A DNA stretch of 45,332 bases from Actinomycetes bacterium (lineage in GTDB: Bacteria > Actinomycetota > Thermoleophilia > Solirubrobacterales > Solirubrobacteraceae). The position numbers and the translations under genes were made by a program. Shown here in pieces: positions 1 to 7,867 of this stretch. Position 1 is the stretch's first letter. Every line of letters starts with the position of its first letter. The notes under the pieces are model-generated. The model was not told the DNA's origin, made no database searches, and saw only the letters and a program-made list of their open reading frames with translations. The stretch covers positions 1 to 45,332 of the forward strand of contig JAJZWB010000007.1 in NCBI GenBank assembly GCA_021846845.1. The letters are read 5' to 3'.

Positions 1-190
1 CGACTACCGGCACCACCGCGGCGGCGAGGACAACGGCGACGCGCACCTCAAGAACCTGCTCGTCCACCATCAGGTGATCGTGCCGGTCACCGGTGGCCGG
101 TTGGACCTCGGGCCCTGGCAGCAGGTGTTCTACTGCGAGTTCGACGGCGGCCGCCCCAAGCGGCTCGTCATCAAGGTGCTGGGGGAGTAG
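1..190 (+). CDS. YjbQ/UPF0047 family protein, 3' end only
   Basis: The window opens inside this gene; reading frame 2 runs from base 2 to TAG at 188-190, giving the last 62 residues. The stretch NGDAHLKN, followed by [23 protein letters not shown] and a VIKVLGE end, is the typical C-terminus of the YjbQ (UPF0047) family. These are small single-domain proteins of about 130-140 residues, some of which have thiamin-phosphate synthase activity in vitro; the physiological role is not settled. The usual G-T-W-Q is G-P-W-Q here. The next gene starts four bases after the stop, and the GGGGGAG at the end of this gene is its likely ribosome site, so the two are probably co-transcribed. Confidence 0.85.
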   Translation, partial: DYRHHRGGEDNGDAHLKNLLVHHQVIVPVTGGRLDLGPWQQVFYCEFDGGRPKRLVIKVLGE

Positions 191-193
191 ACG

Positions 194-1045
194 CTGGGGC
201 CATCGGAGATCTTCGCGCCCGGCCTGCTCACGGGGCGCATCGCGCTGGTCACCGGAGGGGGCACCAACCTCGGCCGGGCCGCGGCGGAGGAGCTGCTGCG
301 CTGCGGCGCCGAGGTCGTGATCGCGGGACGGCGGCATGAGGTGCTCGAGGAGGCGGCGGCCGACCTCGGCGACGGCTGCACCTGGGTGGCGGGCGACATC
401 CGCGGCGGCGAGGGAGCGCGCGCGATCATCTCAGCCGCGCTCGAGCGCCACGGCCGGCTGGATCTGCTGGTCAACAACGCCGGCGGCCAGTACCTGGCGC
501 CGGCGGAGGGGATCACGGCCAAGGGCTGGGCGGCGGTCCAGCGCCTGAACGTCGGCGGCACGCTGGCCATGTGCGAGGCCGCGCACGAGCTCGCGATGGG
601 CCGCGATGGCGGCACGATCGTCAACGTCACCGTGTCCCCACACCACGGGATGCCGGCGATGGCCCACACGGGCGCGGCTCGCGCCGCGGTTGAGGCGATC
701 GGCAGCGAGCTCGCGGTCCGCTGGGCCGCGGACGGGGTCTCGGTGGTGTCGCTGGCGCTCGGCCGCTTCGCGACCGAGTCGCTGCGCAAGTACCCGGAGG
801 AGATCTGGCGCCGCGCGGCCGAGACGGTCCCGCTGCAGCGTCTCGGCGACGTGCGTGAGTACGGGTGGCTGGTGGCCCTGCTCGCGACCGGCCTCGGGCG
901 TTCCTTCTCCGGCTCGACCGTGACGCTCGACGGGGCGCTGGACAACTGGTACGGCGTCTGGCCGCCGGTGGACCTGGTCAGCGACGGCAGGGTGCCCACG
1001 GAGGCGCGCGTGCGGTCCGAGGCTGACTCTCCCCGGACCGCCTAG
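194..1045 (+). CDS. SDR-family oxidoreductase, PECR/DECR-like, CTG start
   Basis: NAD(P)-dependent short-chain dehydrogenase/reductase of 283 residues. The Rossmann glycine motif TGGGTNLG lies at residues 20-27 and NNAG at 94-97. The GGQYLAPAEGITAKGW stretch and the HTGAARAAVE stretch resemble peroxisomal trans-2-enoyl-CoA reductase and related enoyl/dienoyl-CoA reductases, so a role in fatty acyl-CoA metabolism is likely but not proven. The first in-frame ATG (317) would cut off the whole nucleotide-binding motif, so the start must lie upstream. CTG at 194 is the best choice: it follows GGGGGAG (181-187) by six bases and directly follows the upstream stop. A classical YxxxK is not visible: where PECR has Y-N-L-T-K this protein has E167-A-I-G-S171. 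The substrate cannot be told from sequence. Confidence 0.85.
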   Translation: MGPSEIFAPGLLTGRIALVTGGGTNLGRAAAEELLRCGAEVVIAGRRHEVLEEAAADLGDGCTWVAGDIRGGEGARAIISAALERHGRLDLLVNNAGGQYLAPAEGITAKGWAAVQRLNVGGTLAMCEAAHELAMGRDGGTIVNVTVSPHHGMPAMAHTGAARAAVEAIGSELAVRWAADGVSVVSLALGRFATESLRKYPEEIWRRAAETVPLQRLGDVREYGWLVALLATGLGRSFSGSTVTLDGALDNWYGVWPPVDLVSDGRVPTEARVRSEADSPRTA

Positions 1046-1156
1046 ATCCTCGCCGGACCCCAGGTCCTCGCCGGAACCCAGGTCCTCGCCGGACCCCAGG
1101 TCCTCGCCGGACCGCCCAGACCGTCGCCGGACCGACCAGACCGTCGCCGGCCGGCC
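1044..1156 (+). repeat. Six-unit tandem repeat of 18-20 bp
   Basis: Six head-to-tail units with consensus AGRYCSTCGCCGGACC plus 2-4 variable C/G bases begin at 1044, 1062, 1080, 1098, 1118 and 1138. The first three are 18 bp and nearly identical; the next two are 20 bp with CCTCGCC changed to CGTCGCC; the last, 19 bp, fades into GC-rich sequence. The first unit overlaps the SDR stop codon and the array ends 33 bp before tRNA-Gly. No reading frame of its own is evident. Confidence 0.85.
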
Positions 1157-1189
1157 GCGGAGCCGTCGGGCGGTACCATCAGGGTGCTC

Positions 1190-1260
1190 GCGGGCGAAGT
1201 GTTGTGGTTGCACAAAAGCCTTCCAAGCTTTTAGGGCGGGTTCGATTCCCGTCGCCCGCT
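1190..1260 (+). tRNA. tRNA-Gly (anticodon TCC)
   Basis: A 71-nt cloverleaf. Acceptor GCGGGCG (1190-1196) pairs with CGCCCGC (1253-1259), discriminator T. The D arm is GTG/CAC; the anticodon stem AAAGC/GCTTT encloses loop CTTCCAA, anticodon TCC; the T arm is GCGGG-TTCGATT-CCCGT. CCA is not encoded. Bases 8-9 are AA rather than the usual TA, a minor oddity. Confidence 0.93.
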
Positions 1261-1314
1261 TGACGCCCCTCGGCGCCGGGAGATCGGGGCGCGGGTATGA
1301 TCGGGCGAACGTCA

Positions 1315-1388
1315 CGGGGAGTGGCGCAGTCTGGTAGCGCACCCGGCTGGGGGCCGGGCGGTCGCAGGTTCAAATCCTGTCTCCCCGA
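1315..1388 (+). tRNA. tRNA-Pro (anticodon GGG)
   Basis: A 74-nt cloverleaf. Acceptor CGGGGAG (1315-1321) pairs with CTCCCCG (1381-1387), discriminator A. The D arm is GCGC/GCGC around AGTCTGGTA; the anticodon stem CCCGG/CCGGG encloses CTGGGGG, anticodon GGG; the T arm is GCAGG-TTCAAAT-CCTGT. It lies 54 bp after tRNA-Gly and just upstream of an integrase relic, the usual layout of an element integrated at a tRNA 3' end. Confidence 0.95.
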
Positions 1389-1441
1389 CTAGTCAAAGCA
1401 GCACGACAGGACCCGCCGCCCGGCGACAAACCCCCTGCTGA

Positions 1442-1459
1442 GGGGCGCAATTGCGCCCC
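1442..1459. terminator. Perfect palindrome after tRNA-Pro, possible terminator
   Basis: GGGGCGCAATTGCGCCCC folds as a 7-bp stem with an AATT tetraloop, 53 bp after the tRNA-Pro 3' end. There is no T-tract, so termination is a guess; an operator in the integrase upstream region is the alternative. Confidence 0.45.
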
Positions 1460-1471
1460 GACAGGGCGTGA

Positions 1472-2242
1472 CGGGTCCCGACCCTCCCAGACCCCCCTAT
1501 CGGGGCTGAAACGGAGCAGATCCGGAGCAGGCGCCGCCCGTGCTCCGGAGCAGACCGGCGGGCGCTCGCCCGCCGCCGCGACGCCCGCGGATCCAGCGCC
1601 ACCCGGGATCTGCCCGGCCATCCCAACGCCCGGCGCATCTGGACGGGCCCGCCGTACTGCCGCTCCAAGGGCCGCTGGTCGGGCGCTGTCGATTTCGACG
1701 GCCAAAAGCACCACATCGGGACCTTCGACACCCCGCGCGCGTGGGGCCAGGCCCGCGACCGCAGGCTCGCCGAGCTGGCCGCCGAGCGCTCGCTCGTTCG
1801 CGTCCCGGCGACGGCGCTTGCGCAGATCACGCTCGCGCAGTTCGTCGGTGAGCCCGGCGAGCGCTGGCCGTGGGACTTCAACCCCAGCGGCAAACGCCGC
1901 CGGCCGCAGACGATGCGCCACCACGAGCAGTGCATCAGGGCGCTTCTGGAGCGCTTCGGCGACCGCGAGCTCAGGGGCGGCGTCAGCTATGAGGACGCCG
2001 CGCTGTGGGCAAACGACGCGACCGAGAACCAGCTGACCAGCGCGATCGCGATGTTCAACGACGCGCGCACGCGCGACCGCAGCATCCAGAGCCCGTTCGA
2101 GGGCCTCACCCGCAGACGCACCCGCGGCCGGCGCGACCTGCCAGACGTGCTCACCGTCTGCGAGTTCGAGCTGCTCAAGGAGATCGCCGCGCGGGTGCAA
2201 GCCGCGGCGCGCTGCGGACGCGCGTCGGGGCGCCGGCAATGA
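1472..2242 (+). pseudogene. Tyrosine integrase relic (arm and core-binding domains only)
   Basis: The frame is open from 1472 (after TGA at 1469) to TGA at 2240-2242. From about 1640 it reads like an integrase N-terminal arm/AP2-like DNA-binding domain (GRWSGAVDFDGQKHHIGTFD, then an Arg-rich helix). A core-binding SAM-like domain follows from about 1913, with FNDAR, a SPFEGL segment (NPF-like) and RRDLPDVLT. Two things are broken. No ATG, GTG or TTG lies between 1472 and 1913, so the arm domain has no normal start. The frame also ends 14 residues past LLKEIAAR, so the catalytic R...HxxR...Y domain is absent. Placement beside tRNA-Pro suggests the remnant of an integrated element. A 109-residue product from ATG 1913 is possible but could not recombine DNA. 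Confidence 0.65.
1512..1553 (+). repeat. Three direct CGGAGCAG repeats
   Basis: CGGAGCAG occurs at 1512-1519, 1523-1530 and 1546-1553, spaced 11 and 23 bp, between tRNA-Pro and the recognisable part of the integrase. Iterated short sites here could be arm-type binding sites of the former integrase; no functional evidence. Confidence 0.4.
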
Positions 2243-2255
2243 GGGCCGGCGCCCC
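2227..2255. terminator. Perfect 11-bp hairpin between converging genes
   Basis: GGGGCGCCGGC (2227-2237) and GCCGGCGCCCC (2245-2255) are exact inverted repeats around the 7-nt loop AATGAGG, which holds the integrase relic's stop codon. It lies 27 bp beyond the end of the minus-strand collagen-like gene, so it could terminate both converging transcripts. No T-tract. Confidence 0.55.
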
Positions 2256-2281
2256 GTGGAACTGGCGGATCTCGGGGCTCG

Positions 2282-4057
2282 CTACTTCGACCGATGGCGC
2301 CGGCCGGCCGATGCATGCCGGGACCGCGATGAGGACTGCCGGCCGCGCCGGACGGTGAAGCGGCGCTCCAGCAGGTGCCGGCCGCGAGCTCCACGCCCGA
2401 TCGTCAGGATCAGCCGGTAGCGGCCGGGCCTCAGCGCGGCGAGGCGCACCGGGCGAAGGTCGCGGGCGTGCCGGTGGAGAACGACGGTCCCCTGCCGCAC
2501 GGTGTGGCTTCCGCGGCGGATCTGGAAATGGACTGGCTGGGACGCTCGCGCCACGGTGAAGCTGCCCGGTGCGAACTCCAACCAGCAGAGGGCGCGCGCT
2601 AGTGGGGCGTGGCGGCAGACGATCGTGGCCGCCGGGCCGGCCGGTCCCTGCGGACCGGTTGCACCCCGCGGCCCGGCCGGTCCCTTCGGCCCAGCTGGTC
2701 CCTGCAGACCGGTGGCACCCTGCGGCCCGGCCGGTCCCTTCGGGCCGGTGGCGCCCGCCGGTCCGGCTGGTCCCTGCGGTCCGGGGCCGCCCTGCAGGGC
2801 GGGTGCACCGGTCCCCGACAGCGTGACCGTCGCCGGGCTGTTCGGGTCGTTGCTCTGCACCTCAAGCGTGGCGCTGCTGGCGCCCAGCTGGTGGGGAGCG
2901 AAGTCAACCGTTGCCTGGCAGCTCGCCCCCGGGACGATCGCCGCACGGCAGTTGTCGGAGCCGACGAAGTAGTCGCCCGGGTTGGCTCCCGTGAAGAGAA
3001 AGCCGGTGATCGAGAGCGGCTGGCCGCCGCTGTTGGTGATCGTCACCGTCTGCGGGGTGCTGACCGTCGCCTGCGTCTGGGTCGGGAAGGTGAGCGCACC
3101 CGGCTGGACCTGCGCCGCCGGCGCCGTGTAGATCGCGAGAGCGAACGTCCCGCCGACGCCCGTGATCAGGCTCGGGTTGACGACGGTGCCATTGAGGTCC
3201 GCCTCCCCGATCGTGCCGCTGATGGAATTCGCCCAGTAGATGTGGGTGGCGTCGACCGCTAGTCCTGTCACGAAACCGACGCCGCTGATCAACGCCGGGT
3301 TGACGACGGTGCCGTCGAGGTCCGCCTCCCCGATCGTGCCGGAGTGGGTGTTGGCCCAGTAGATGTGGGAGCCGTCGACCGCGACCGCGACCGGGTGGTT
3401 GAGGCCGGTGATGAGGCTCTGGTTGACGCCGGTGCCATCGAGGTTGGCCACCCCGATCGTGCCGGCGTTGGCATTAGCCCAGTAGATCTGCGAGCCCTCG
3501 ACCGCGATGCCCGTGGGGTCGCTGGCTGCGGGGATCAGGCCCGGCTTGACGTTGCTGCCGTCGAGGTTGGCCTCCCCGATCGAGTTAGTGGTGGTGTCGG
3601 TCCAGTAGATGTGGGAGCCGTCCACCGCCACCCCGAACGGCGCGCTGAGGCCGGAGATCAAGCTGTGGGTGACATCGCTGCCGTCGAGGTTGGCCTCCCC
3701 GATCGAGTTGCCTTCCGTCCAGTAGATGTGGGAGCCATCGACCGCCACACCCGCGGTGCCGCTGGCGTTCAAGATGAAGCTCGCGCGCAGGTTCGCTCCG
3801 TCGAGCGCTGCCGCACCGATCGAGTTGCCTTTGTCGTTGGCCCAGAACAGCGTGGAGGAGGGCGCGGCGAGCGCCGCAGGCGCGGTGGCCAGTCCGGCGG
3901 CCAGAGCCGCGCCCGTGATCGCGGCCACCGTCCGGCTGCGGGTCAGCGAGCCGCACGCGTCTCGGATGGTGCGGGCGAGGCGTCCGGGCAAGGGCGCGCG
4001 GCCGTCACGCGCCGAGCGTCGGCGGAGGCTGAGATTGGTGGCGTCGGTGTGGTTCAT
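2282..4057 (-). CDS. Secreted collagen-like protein with six-bladed YWT propeller
   Basis: 591 residues, probably exported. ATG at 4057 is preferred over ATG 4123 because AGGGAGA sits just ahead of it and the extra 22 residues look non-coding. Residues 43-64 form a hydrophobic signal segment ending ALA, after an unusually long basic N-region. Residues about 68-330 hold six repeats of the form HIYW(T/A)N...SIGEA(N/D)LDG...GVAVDGS, i.e. a six-bladed YWTD/NHL-like propeller. About 335-435 is an ASPM/choice-of-anchor-D-like beta domain ([12 protein letters not shown], paired Cys). About 440-495 holds 17 GXY triplets. The last 90 residues form a beta domain with [10 protein letters not shown] and end in a basic tail ([12 protein letters not shown]...). 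No LPXTG motif. The propeller probably binds a ligand and the collagen stalk extends it from the surface. It is the divergent partner of the gene at 4595 and shares its upstream element. Confidence 0.9.
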   Translation of the reverse strand: MNHTDATNLSLRRRSARDGRAPLPGRLARTIRDACGSLTRSRTVAAITGAALAAGLATAPAALAAPSSTLFWANDKGNSIGAAALDGANLRASFILNASGTAGVAVDGSHIYWTEGNSIGEANLDGSDVTHSLISGLSAPFGVAVDGSHIYWTDTTTNSIGEANLDGSNVKPGLIPAASDPTGIAVEGSQIYWANANAGTIGVANLDGTGVNQSLITGLNHPVAVAVDGSHIYWANTHSGTIGEADLDGTVVNPALISGVGFVTGLAVDATHIYWANSISGTIGEADLNGTVVNPSLITGVGGTFALAIYTAPAAQVQPGALTFPTQTQATVSTPQTVTITNSGGQPLSITGFLFTGANPGDYFVGSDNCRAAIVPGASCQATVDFAPHQLGASSATLEVQSNDPNSPATVTLSGTGAPALQGGPGPQGPAGPAGATGPKGPAGPQGATGLQGPAGPKGPAGPRGATGPQGPAGPAATIVCRHAPLARALCWLEFAPGSFTVARASQPVHFQIRRGSHTVRQGTVVLHRHARDLRPVRLAALRPGRYRLILTIGRGARGRHLLERRFTVRRGRQSSSRSRHASAGRRHRSK

Positions 4058-4104
4058 CGGTCTCCCTGCGATTGGCGGGGTCGTCGTCGCGCCGGAGAAT
4101 CCAC

Positions 4105-4140
4105 CTAAGCCAGGTGCGGGCACATCGGGCAGCCGCCCAT
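4105..4140 (-). promoter_or_regulatory. Upstream element of the propeller/collagen gene (copy A)
   Basis: Read on the minus strand, GGGCGGCTGCCCGATGTGC (4138-4120) is followed after exactly 10 nt by CTTAG (4109-4105) and 47 nt later by the start codon. Upstream of the divergent gene the same element occurs with one mismatch and the same spacing. Within it, GGGC-N4-GCCC is a small palindrome. It may be a promoter, with CTGCCC as -35 and the CTTAG block as -10, or an activator site. Confidence 0.65.
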
Positions 4141-4456
4141 TCCGTCGGCCCGGCGGCGCGGCTTAACCGGCCTCGATCGTCTCTTAGCCCGGATTCGCCG
4201 CGCGCCCAGAGTTCGGAGCGGCCATAAATCGGGGGAATTCCACCCCGCGCTCTGCGAGCGCCGCCCACGGCGAGCGGCGTCACCGAAGACCAGACGCTGA
4301 GCACCCCGAGCGCCAGCCTGCCCGAACCCGCCCGACAACCGGGGACCGAGCCCTCTCCAGCCGAGCGGCCGACTCTCAATCGCCGCCGTCAAGCCCGCTC
4401 GCCGGACACTCGCCCATCCCGACATCGATTGCGGTCACCCTCAAGCGCCTATCGGC
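4141..4456. other. Gene-free centre of the divergent intergenic region
   Basis: About 316 bp between the two upstream elements. I see no credible gene or RNA. A single TCTTAGC at 4182-4188 matches the box found in the promoter-like element and hairpin nearer 4595; a weak GGGG...CCCC pair lies near 4234-4247. Long leader space suggests regulation, but nothing more can be supported. Confidence 0.4.
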
Positions 4457-4497
4457 GGATCCGTCTTAGCCGTCGCTTCGGCGGCTAAGACGGATCC
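4457..4497. promoter_or_regulatory. Long perfect inverted repeat in the divergent promoter region
   Basis: GGATCCGTCTTAGCCG (4457-4472) and CGGCTAAGACGGATCC (4482-4497) are exact reverse complements. With a C-G and a G-T pair added inside, the stem is 18 bp around GCTTC. It lies 13 bp upstream of element copy B and carries the TCTTAGC box on both strands. An operator is more likely than a terminator, since no gene ends nearby and no T-tract follows. Confidence 0.6.
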
Positions 4498-4510
4498 CGT
4501 GGGTGCAGGC

Positions 4511-4546
4511 ATGGGCGGTTGCCCGATGTGCGCGGCAGCGTCTTAG
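4511..4546 (+). promoter_or_regulatory. Upstream element of the Gly-rich/collagen gene (copy B)
   Basis: GGGCGGTTGCCCGATGTGC (4513-4531), then 10 nt, then CTTAG (4542-4546), then 48 nt to the GTG start at 4595. Over 21 bp it matches the divergent copy at 20 positions. TTGCCC (4519-4524) and TCTTAG (4541-4546) are 16 bp apart, a plausible -35/-10 spacing. Confidence 0.65.
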
Positions 4547-4594
4547 CGTCATCTTCCCTGCCGGAATGCGTGAAACGGCCCGGAGGGAGTTCCT

Positions 4595-6388
4595 GTGACC
4601 CATTGGAGGAGTCTGATCGGCAGTCGGGGGACCTTGCGGACCGCGCTCTTGGGCGCTGTCGGCGCCGCGGTGCTGGCGCTCGCGCCGGGGGCGCTTGGGG
4701 CCACGGTGGCGACGACCACTGCGTTCACCACTCCGGGGAGCTATTCGTTCACGGTGCCCGCGGGGGTGACGTTGGTCACGATCACCGCGATCGGCGGGTC
4801 CGGCGGGCTTGACACATGCAGCGGTGGCGGTGGGGTTGGTGGGGAGGGCGCGGCGGCGACCGCCAGGTTCCCGGTCTCGCCCGGTGAGCAGCTGTCGGTT
4901 GGCGTCGGTGGCGATGGCCTGAGCGGTGATTGCGCGAGCGGGGGGTTGGGAGGCTTGGGAGGCGGTGGCAACGGCGGGTCTGGAACCAGCACGGGATGTC
5001 CCGGTGCTGGTGGTGGCGGCGCATCCGCGGTGTCGCTCGCCGCGTGGATCGACTCGTATCTGATCGTCGGGGGAGGCGGCGGAGGAGCCGCCGGCTGCAC
5101 GGGCTCTTCTGGTGCCGGCGCGGGCCTTGCCGCCAGCAGCGCCAATTACTCCAACGGTGGTGGGGCGGGAACATCAACGGCCGGTGGCGCCGGCGGCGCC
5201 AGCGTCACCTTCCCCACCGATGGATACACCATCTCATCGGGCGATTCTGGTGCGTTCGGTATCGGCGGCACCGGAGGGAGCTGCACGTACACCAACTGCT
5301 TCGGTGGTGGTGGTGGCGGCGGCGGCTATTACGGCGGTGGCGGTGGAAACGCGTTTGGCGGCGGTGGCGGTGGCGGTTCGAGCTTCATCTCGCCGTATGC
5401 GCTGCCAACTGGGTCGGGCGCGGGTCTGACAACGGCGGCCCCGAGCGTCTACATCACATACGCCGCCCCGACCGCCGATCTGAGCTCCGGCTCGCTCGGG
5501 TTCGGCACCGAGCCTCAGGGCGTGGCCGGTGGCGCTCAGGTGCTGACCGTGACCAACAACGGCTCCGCGCCGCTGAACGTCTCGGGAGTGGTCCTGAATG
5601 GCGCAAATCCCGATGACTACCTGGTCGATAACCGCTGCCAGCAGCCGGTGGCGGCCGGGTCGAGCTGTCAGGTCTCGGTCAGGTTCGACCCGCAGGCCCA
5701 GGGTCCAAGCACGGCGACGCTGACGCTGGTGACAAATGCACCCGCAGAACCGGCCGCGGTCACCCTGTCAGGGACGGGGGGGACGCTGCCACAGGGCCCC
5801 GCCGGCCCGACCGGTGCGCAGGGCCCCGCCGGCCCGACCGGCGCGACAGGCGGACAGGGCCCCGCCGGCCCGACCGGCGCACAGGGCCCAGCCGGTCCTC
5901 AGGGCGCGACCGGCGACACCGGTCCAGCGGGCCCCGCGGGACCCCAGGGACCCTCAGGCCCGCAGGGCAAGACCGGCGCGCCCGGTCCCGCTGGGCCGCA
6001 GGGCCAAAGGGGGGCCACCGGTCCGGCGGGTGCGACAGGACCGGCTGGCCCAGCAGGACCCCAGGGCCGCGCCGGCGGGATCGAACTGGTCACCTGCAAG
6101 GCTGTCACCAGAACAAGCCACGGCCGCGAGCACCGGGTGCAGGTGTGCAGCACCAGGCTCGTGTCAGGGACCGTCAAGTTCACCAGGCTGGGCATGGAGG
6201 TCCGCGCCAGGCTGACCCGCAGAGGCGTCCTCTACGCGACCGGCGCGAGCCTGCGGATCGCCGGTCGCAGACAGGACATCCTTCTGCGCAACCACCGCCG
6301 GCTACCCCGCGGACGCTACATCCTGACCCTACGCACCCGCGATCACGGCCGCTGGCAGACACACGCCGTGCCGGTCACGGTCCGCTGA
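4595..6388 (+). CDS. Secreted glycine-rich, collagen-like protein
   Basis: 597 residues with a GTG start five bases after GGAGGGAG. Residues 1-36 are a signal peptide ending GALGA. Residues about 40-65 are a short beta segment ([13 protein letters not shown]), then about 66-285 form a glycine-rich domain of GG/GGGG runs with scattered Cys, of the kind seen in Gly-rich receptor and adhesin ectodomains. About 300-400 is an ASPM/choice-of-anchor-D-like domain with a Cys pair ([13 protein letters not shown]). About 401-496 holds 31 GXY triplets. The last 100 residues form a beta domain with VTCK...VQVC, SGTVKFT and [10 protein letters not shown]. From the ASPM-like domain onward it is built like the divergent propeller protein, and only the N-terminal recognition domain differs. 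Probably an extracellular or surface protein; ligand unknown. No wall-sorting motif is visible. Confidence 0.9.
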   Translation: MTHWRSLIGSRGTLRTALLGAVGAAVLALAPGALGATVATTTAFTTPGSYSFTVPAGVTLVTITAIGGSGGLDTCSGGGGVGGEGAAATARFPVSPGEQLSVGVGGDGLSGDCASGGLGGLGGGGNGGSGTSTGCPGAGGGGASAVSLAAWIDSYLIVGGGGGGAAGCTGSSGAGAGLAASSANYSNGGGAGTSTAGGAGGASVTFPTDGYTISSGDSGAFGIGGTGGSCTYTNCFGGGGGGGGYYGGGGGNAFGGGGGGGSSFISPYALPTGSGAGLTTAAPSVYITYAAPTADLSSGSLGFGTEPQGVAGGAQVLTVTNNGSAPLNVSGVVLNGANPDDYLVDNRCQQPVAAGSSCQVSVRFDPQAQGPSTATLTLVTNAPAEPAAVTLSGTGGTLPQGPAGPTGAQGPAGPTGATGGQGPAGPTGAQGPAGPQGATGDTGPAGPAGPQGPSGPQGKTGAPGPAGPQGQRGATGPAGATGPAGPAGPQGRAGGIELVTCKAVTRTSHGREHRVQVCSTRLVSGTVKFTRLGMEVRARLTRRGVLYATGASLRIAGRRQDILLRNHRRLPRGRYILTLRTRDHGRWQTHAVPVTVR

Positions 6389-6448
6389 CGCGCGGCCGGC
6401 TCGCTGGCCCGGGTCCGAACAGCCCCACCGGGCCCGGGTCAGCGGACC
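6379..6448 (+). terminator. Nested inverted repeats at the end of the Gly-rich gene
   Basis: GGTCCGCTGAC (6379-6389, spanning the stop codon) is the exact reverse complement of GTCAGCGGACC (6438-6448). Inside, GGCCCGGGT (6406-6414) pairs with ACCGGGCC (6427-6434) with one bulge. Together they form a strong branched structure suitable for termination, without a T-tract. The remaining bases to 6625 hold nothing recognisable. Confidence 0.45.
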
Positions 6449-6625
6449 AAGCCGACATCTGCATGCAGCGGCCGCAGGTGGAGGCCACCGCCTCAAGCTG
6501 CGAGCCGCGCCGGAGCGAGCCCGCCCCGCCCGTGGGATCCGCCGGCGGCGAGGTCAGGGTCCGCGTCGGCGCAGCGACCTCTGAGCACGGATCCGTCCGC
6601 GACGAGAGCTTCACTGCCAAGGCCG

Positions 6626-7867
6626 ATGAAACTCCTGCACGCAGCCGATATCCATCTGGATTCGCCGCTTGTCGGGCTGGCGATGTACGACGAGGCCCCG
6701 GTTGATGAGCTGCGCTCCGCGACCCGCCGGGCGTTCGACGCTCTCGTCGACCTGGCGATCGAGGAGCGTGTCGGTCTGCTGCTGCTCGCCGGCGACATCT
6801 TCGATGGCGACTGGCCGCATTGGGGTACCGGCCGGCATTTCATGCTCGGGATGCTCCGGCTGCAGGATGCGGGAATCCCGGTCGTGGCGGTCGCCGGCAA
6901 CCACGACGCCGAGTCCAAGCTCACCAAGAGCCTGAGCGCCCCGGGCAACTTCACGATGCTCAGCTCCCGGCGCCCGGATACGTGGATCAGCGAGGAGCTG
7001 GGGATCGCGGTGCATGGGCAGAGCTACGCGACCCCGGCGGTCGTCGAGGATCTGGCCGCCGGCTATCCGGCGCCGCTGCCGGGGATGGTGAACGTCGGGT
7101 TGTTGCACACCAGCGCCGATGGCCGGCCCGGGCATGAGCGCTACGCGCCCTGCACGGTGCGGACGCTGATCGACCGCGGATATGGCTACTTCGCGCTCGG
7201 GCACGTCCACACCCGAGAGGTTCTCTCGCAGGCCCCGCCGATCGTGTTCTGCGGGGTGCTGCAGGGACGCGGGCTGCGCGAGGCGGGCGCGAAGGGCGCC
7301 ACTCTGATCGACATCGAGGAGGGTGTGCTGCACCACGAGCACCGCGTCCTGGACGTGGTGCGCTGGGCGGTGGTCACCGTCGATGCGGCTGGAGCGGAGG
7401 ATCTCGGCGAGGTGTGCAGCCGCGCGAGCGTCGCGATCCGTGACGCTGCCCGCGACGCCGACGACCGGCTGCTCGCCGCCCAGCTCCGGATCGTCGGCGC
7501 CTCGGCGGCGCACGGCGCGCTGGTCCTTGACCCGCAGCGGACGCGGCAGGAGATGATCCTCGCCGCGGCCGAGGGCGCCGGCGATCAGGTTTGGCTGCAG
7601 GGCACGGCCATCGATACGGTCCCCGAGAGCGCGGTTGCCGGCGGCGGCAATGACGCCGTGGGGGAGCTGATGTCAGAGCTGGAGGAGATCCTCGCCAGCG
7701 ACGGAGCCATTGAAGACTTCGGCCGGATGCTGGCTCCGTTGGCCGGGACGTTGACGCCTGCGGCGCTTGAGCAGTTCAACCCGACCGATCCGGCTGTCAT
7801 CCGCGACGTGTTGGGCGAGGTGCGTCGCACGCTTCCCTCGGCGCTGACCCAGACGGTGAACCGATGA
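6626..7867 (+). CDS. SbcD/Mre11-like exonuclease subunit, YhaO type
   Basis: A 413-residue calcineurin-like metallophosphoesterase of the SbcD/Mre11/YhaO group, the nuclease half of a DNA double-strand-end processing complex in the cytoplasm. All metal-ligand motifs are visible: D8-x-H10, GDIFD at 56-60 (D57), GNHD at 91-94, H161 in LLHTS, and GHVH at 192-195. The C-terminal third is the helical part that contacts the ATPase partner. A short AAGG lies just before the ATG. The stop overlaps the ATPase start as ATGA, so the pair is translationally coupled and almost certainly works as one complex. The YhaO assignment rests on the partner's type; a divergent sbcD is the alternative name. Confidence 0.9.
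   Translation: MKLLHAADIHLDSPLVGLAMYDEAPVDELRSATRRAFDALVDLAIEERVGLLLLAGDIFDGDWPHWGTGRHFMLGMLRLQDAGIPVVAVAGNHDAESKLTKSLSAPGNFTMLSSRRPDTWISEELGIAVHGQSYATPAVVEDLAAGYPAPLPGMVNVGLLHTSADGRPGHERYAPCTVRTLIDRGYGYFALGHVHTREVLSQAPPIVFCGVLQGRGLREAGAKGATLIDIEEGVLHHEHRVLDVVRWAVVTVDAAGAEDLGEVCSRASVAIRDAARDADDRLLAAQLRIVGASAAHGALVLDPQRTRQEMILAAAEGAGDQVWLQGTAIDTVPESAVAGGGNDAVGELMSELEEILASDGAIEDFGRMLAPLAGTLTPAALEQFNPTDPAVIRDVLGEVRRTLPSALTQTVNR

Noticed and set aside
1442-1459. Palindrome as the attachment-site core of the former element
   Set aside because: The core is expected at the tRNA 3' end itself, and no second copy is present in the window; a hairpin is the simpler reading.
2569-2826. Plus-strand open frames across the collagen-coding part of the minus-strand gene
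   Set aside because: GXY codons (GGN CCN) stay open on the opposite strand as Gly/Pro/Ala text; no start signal or domain supports them.
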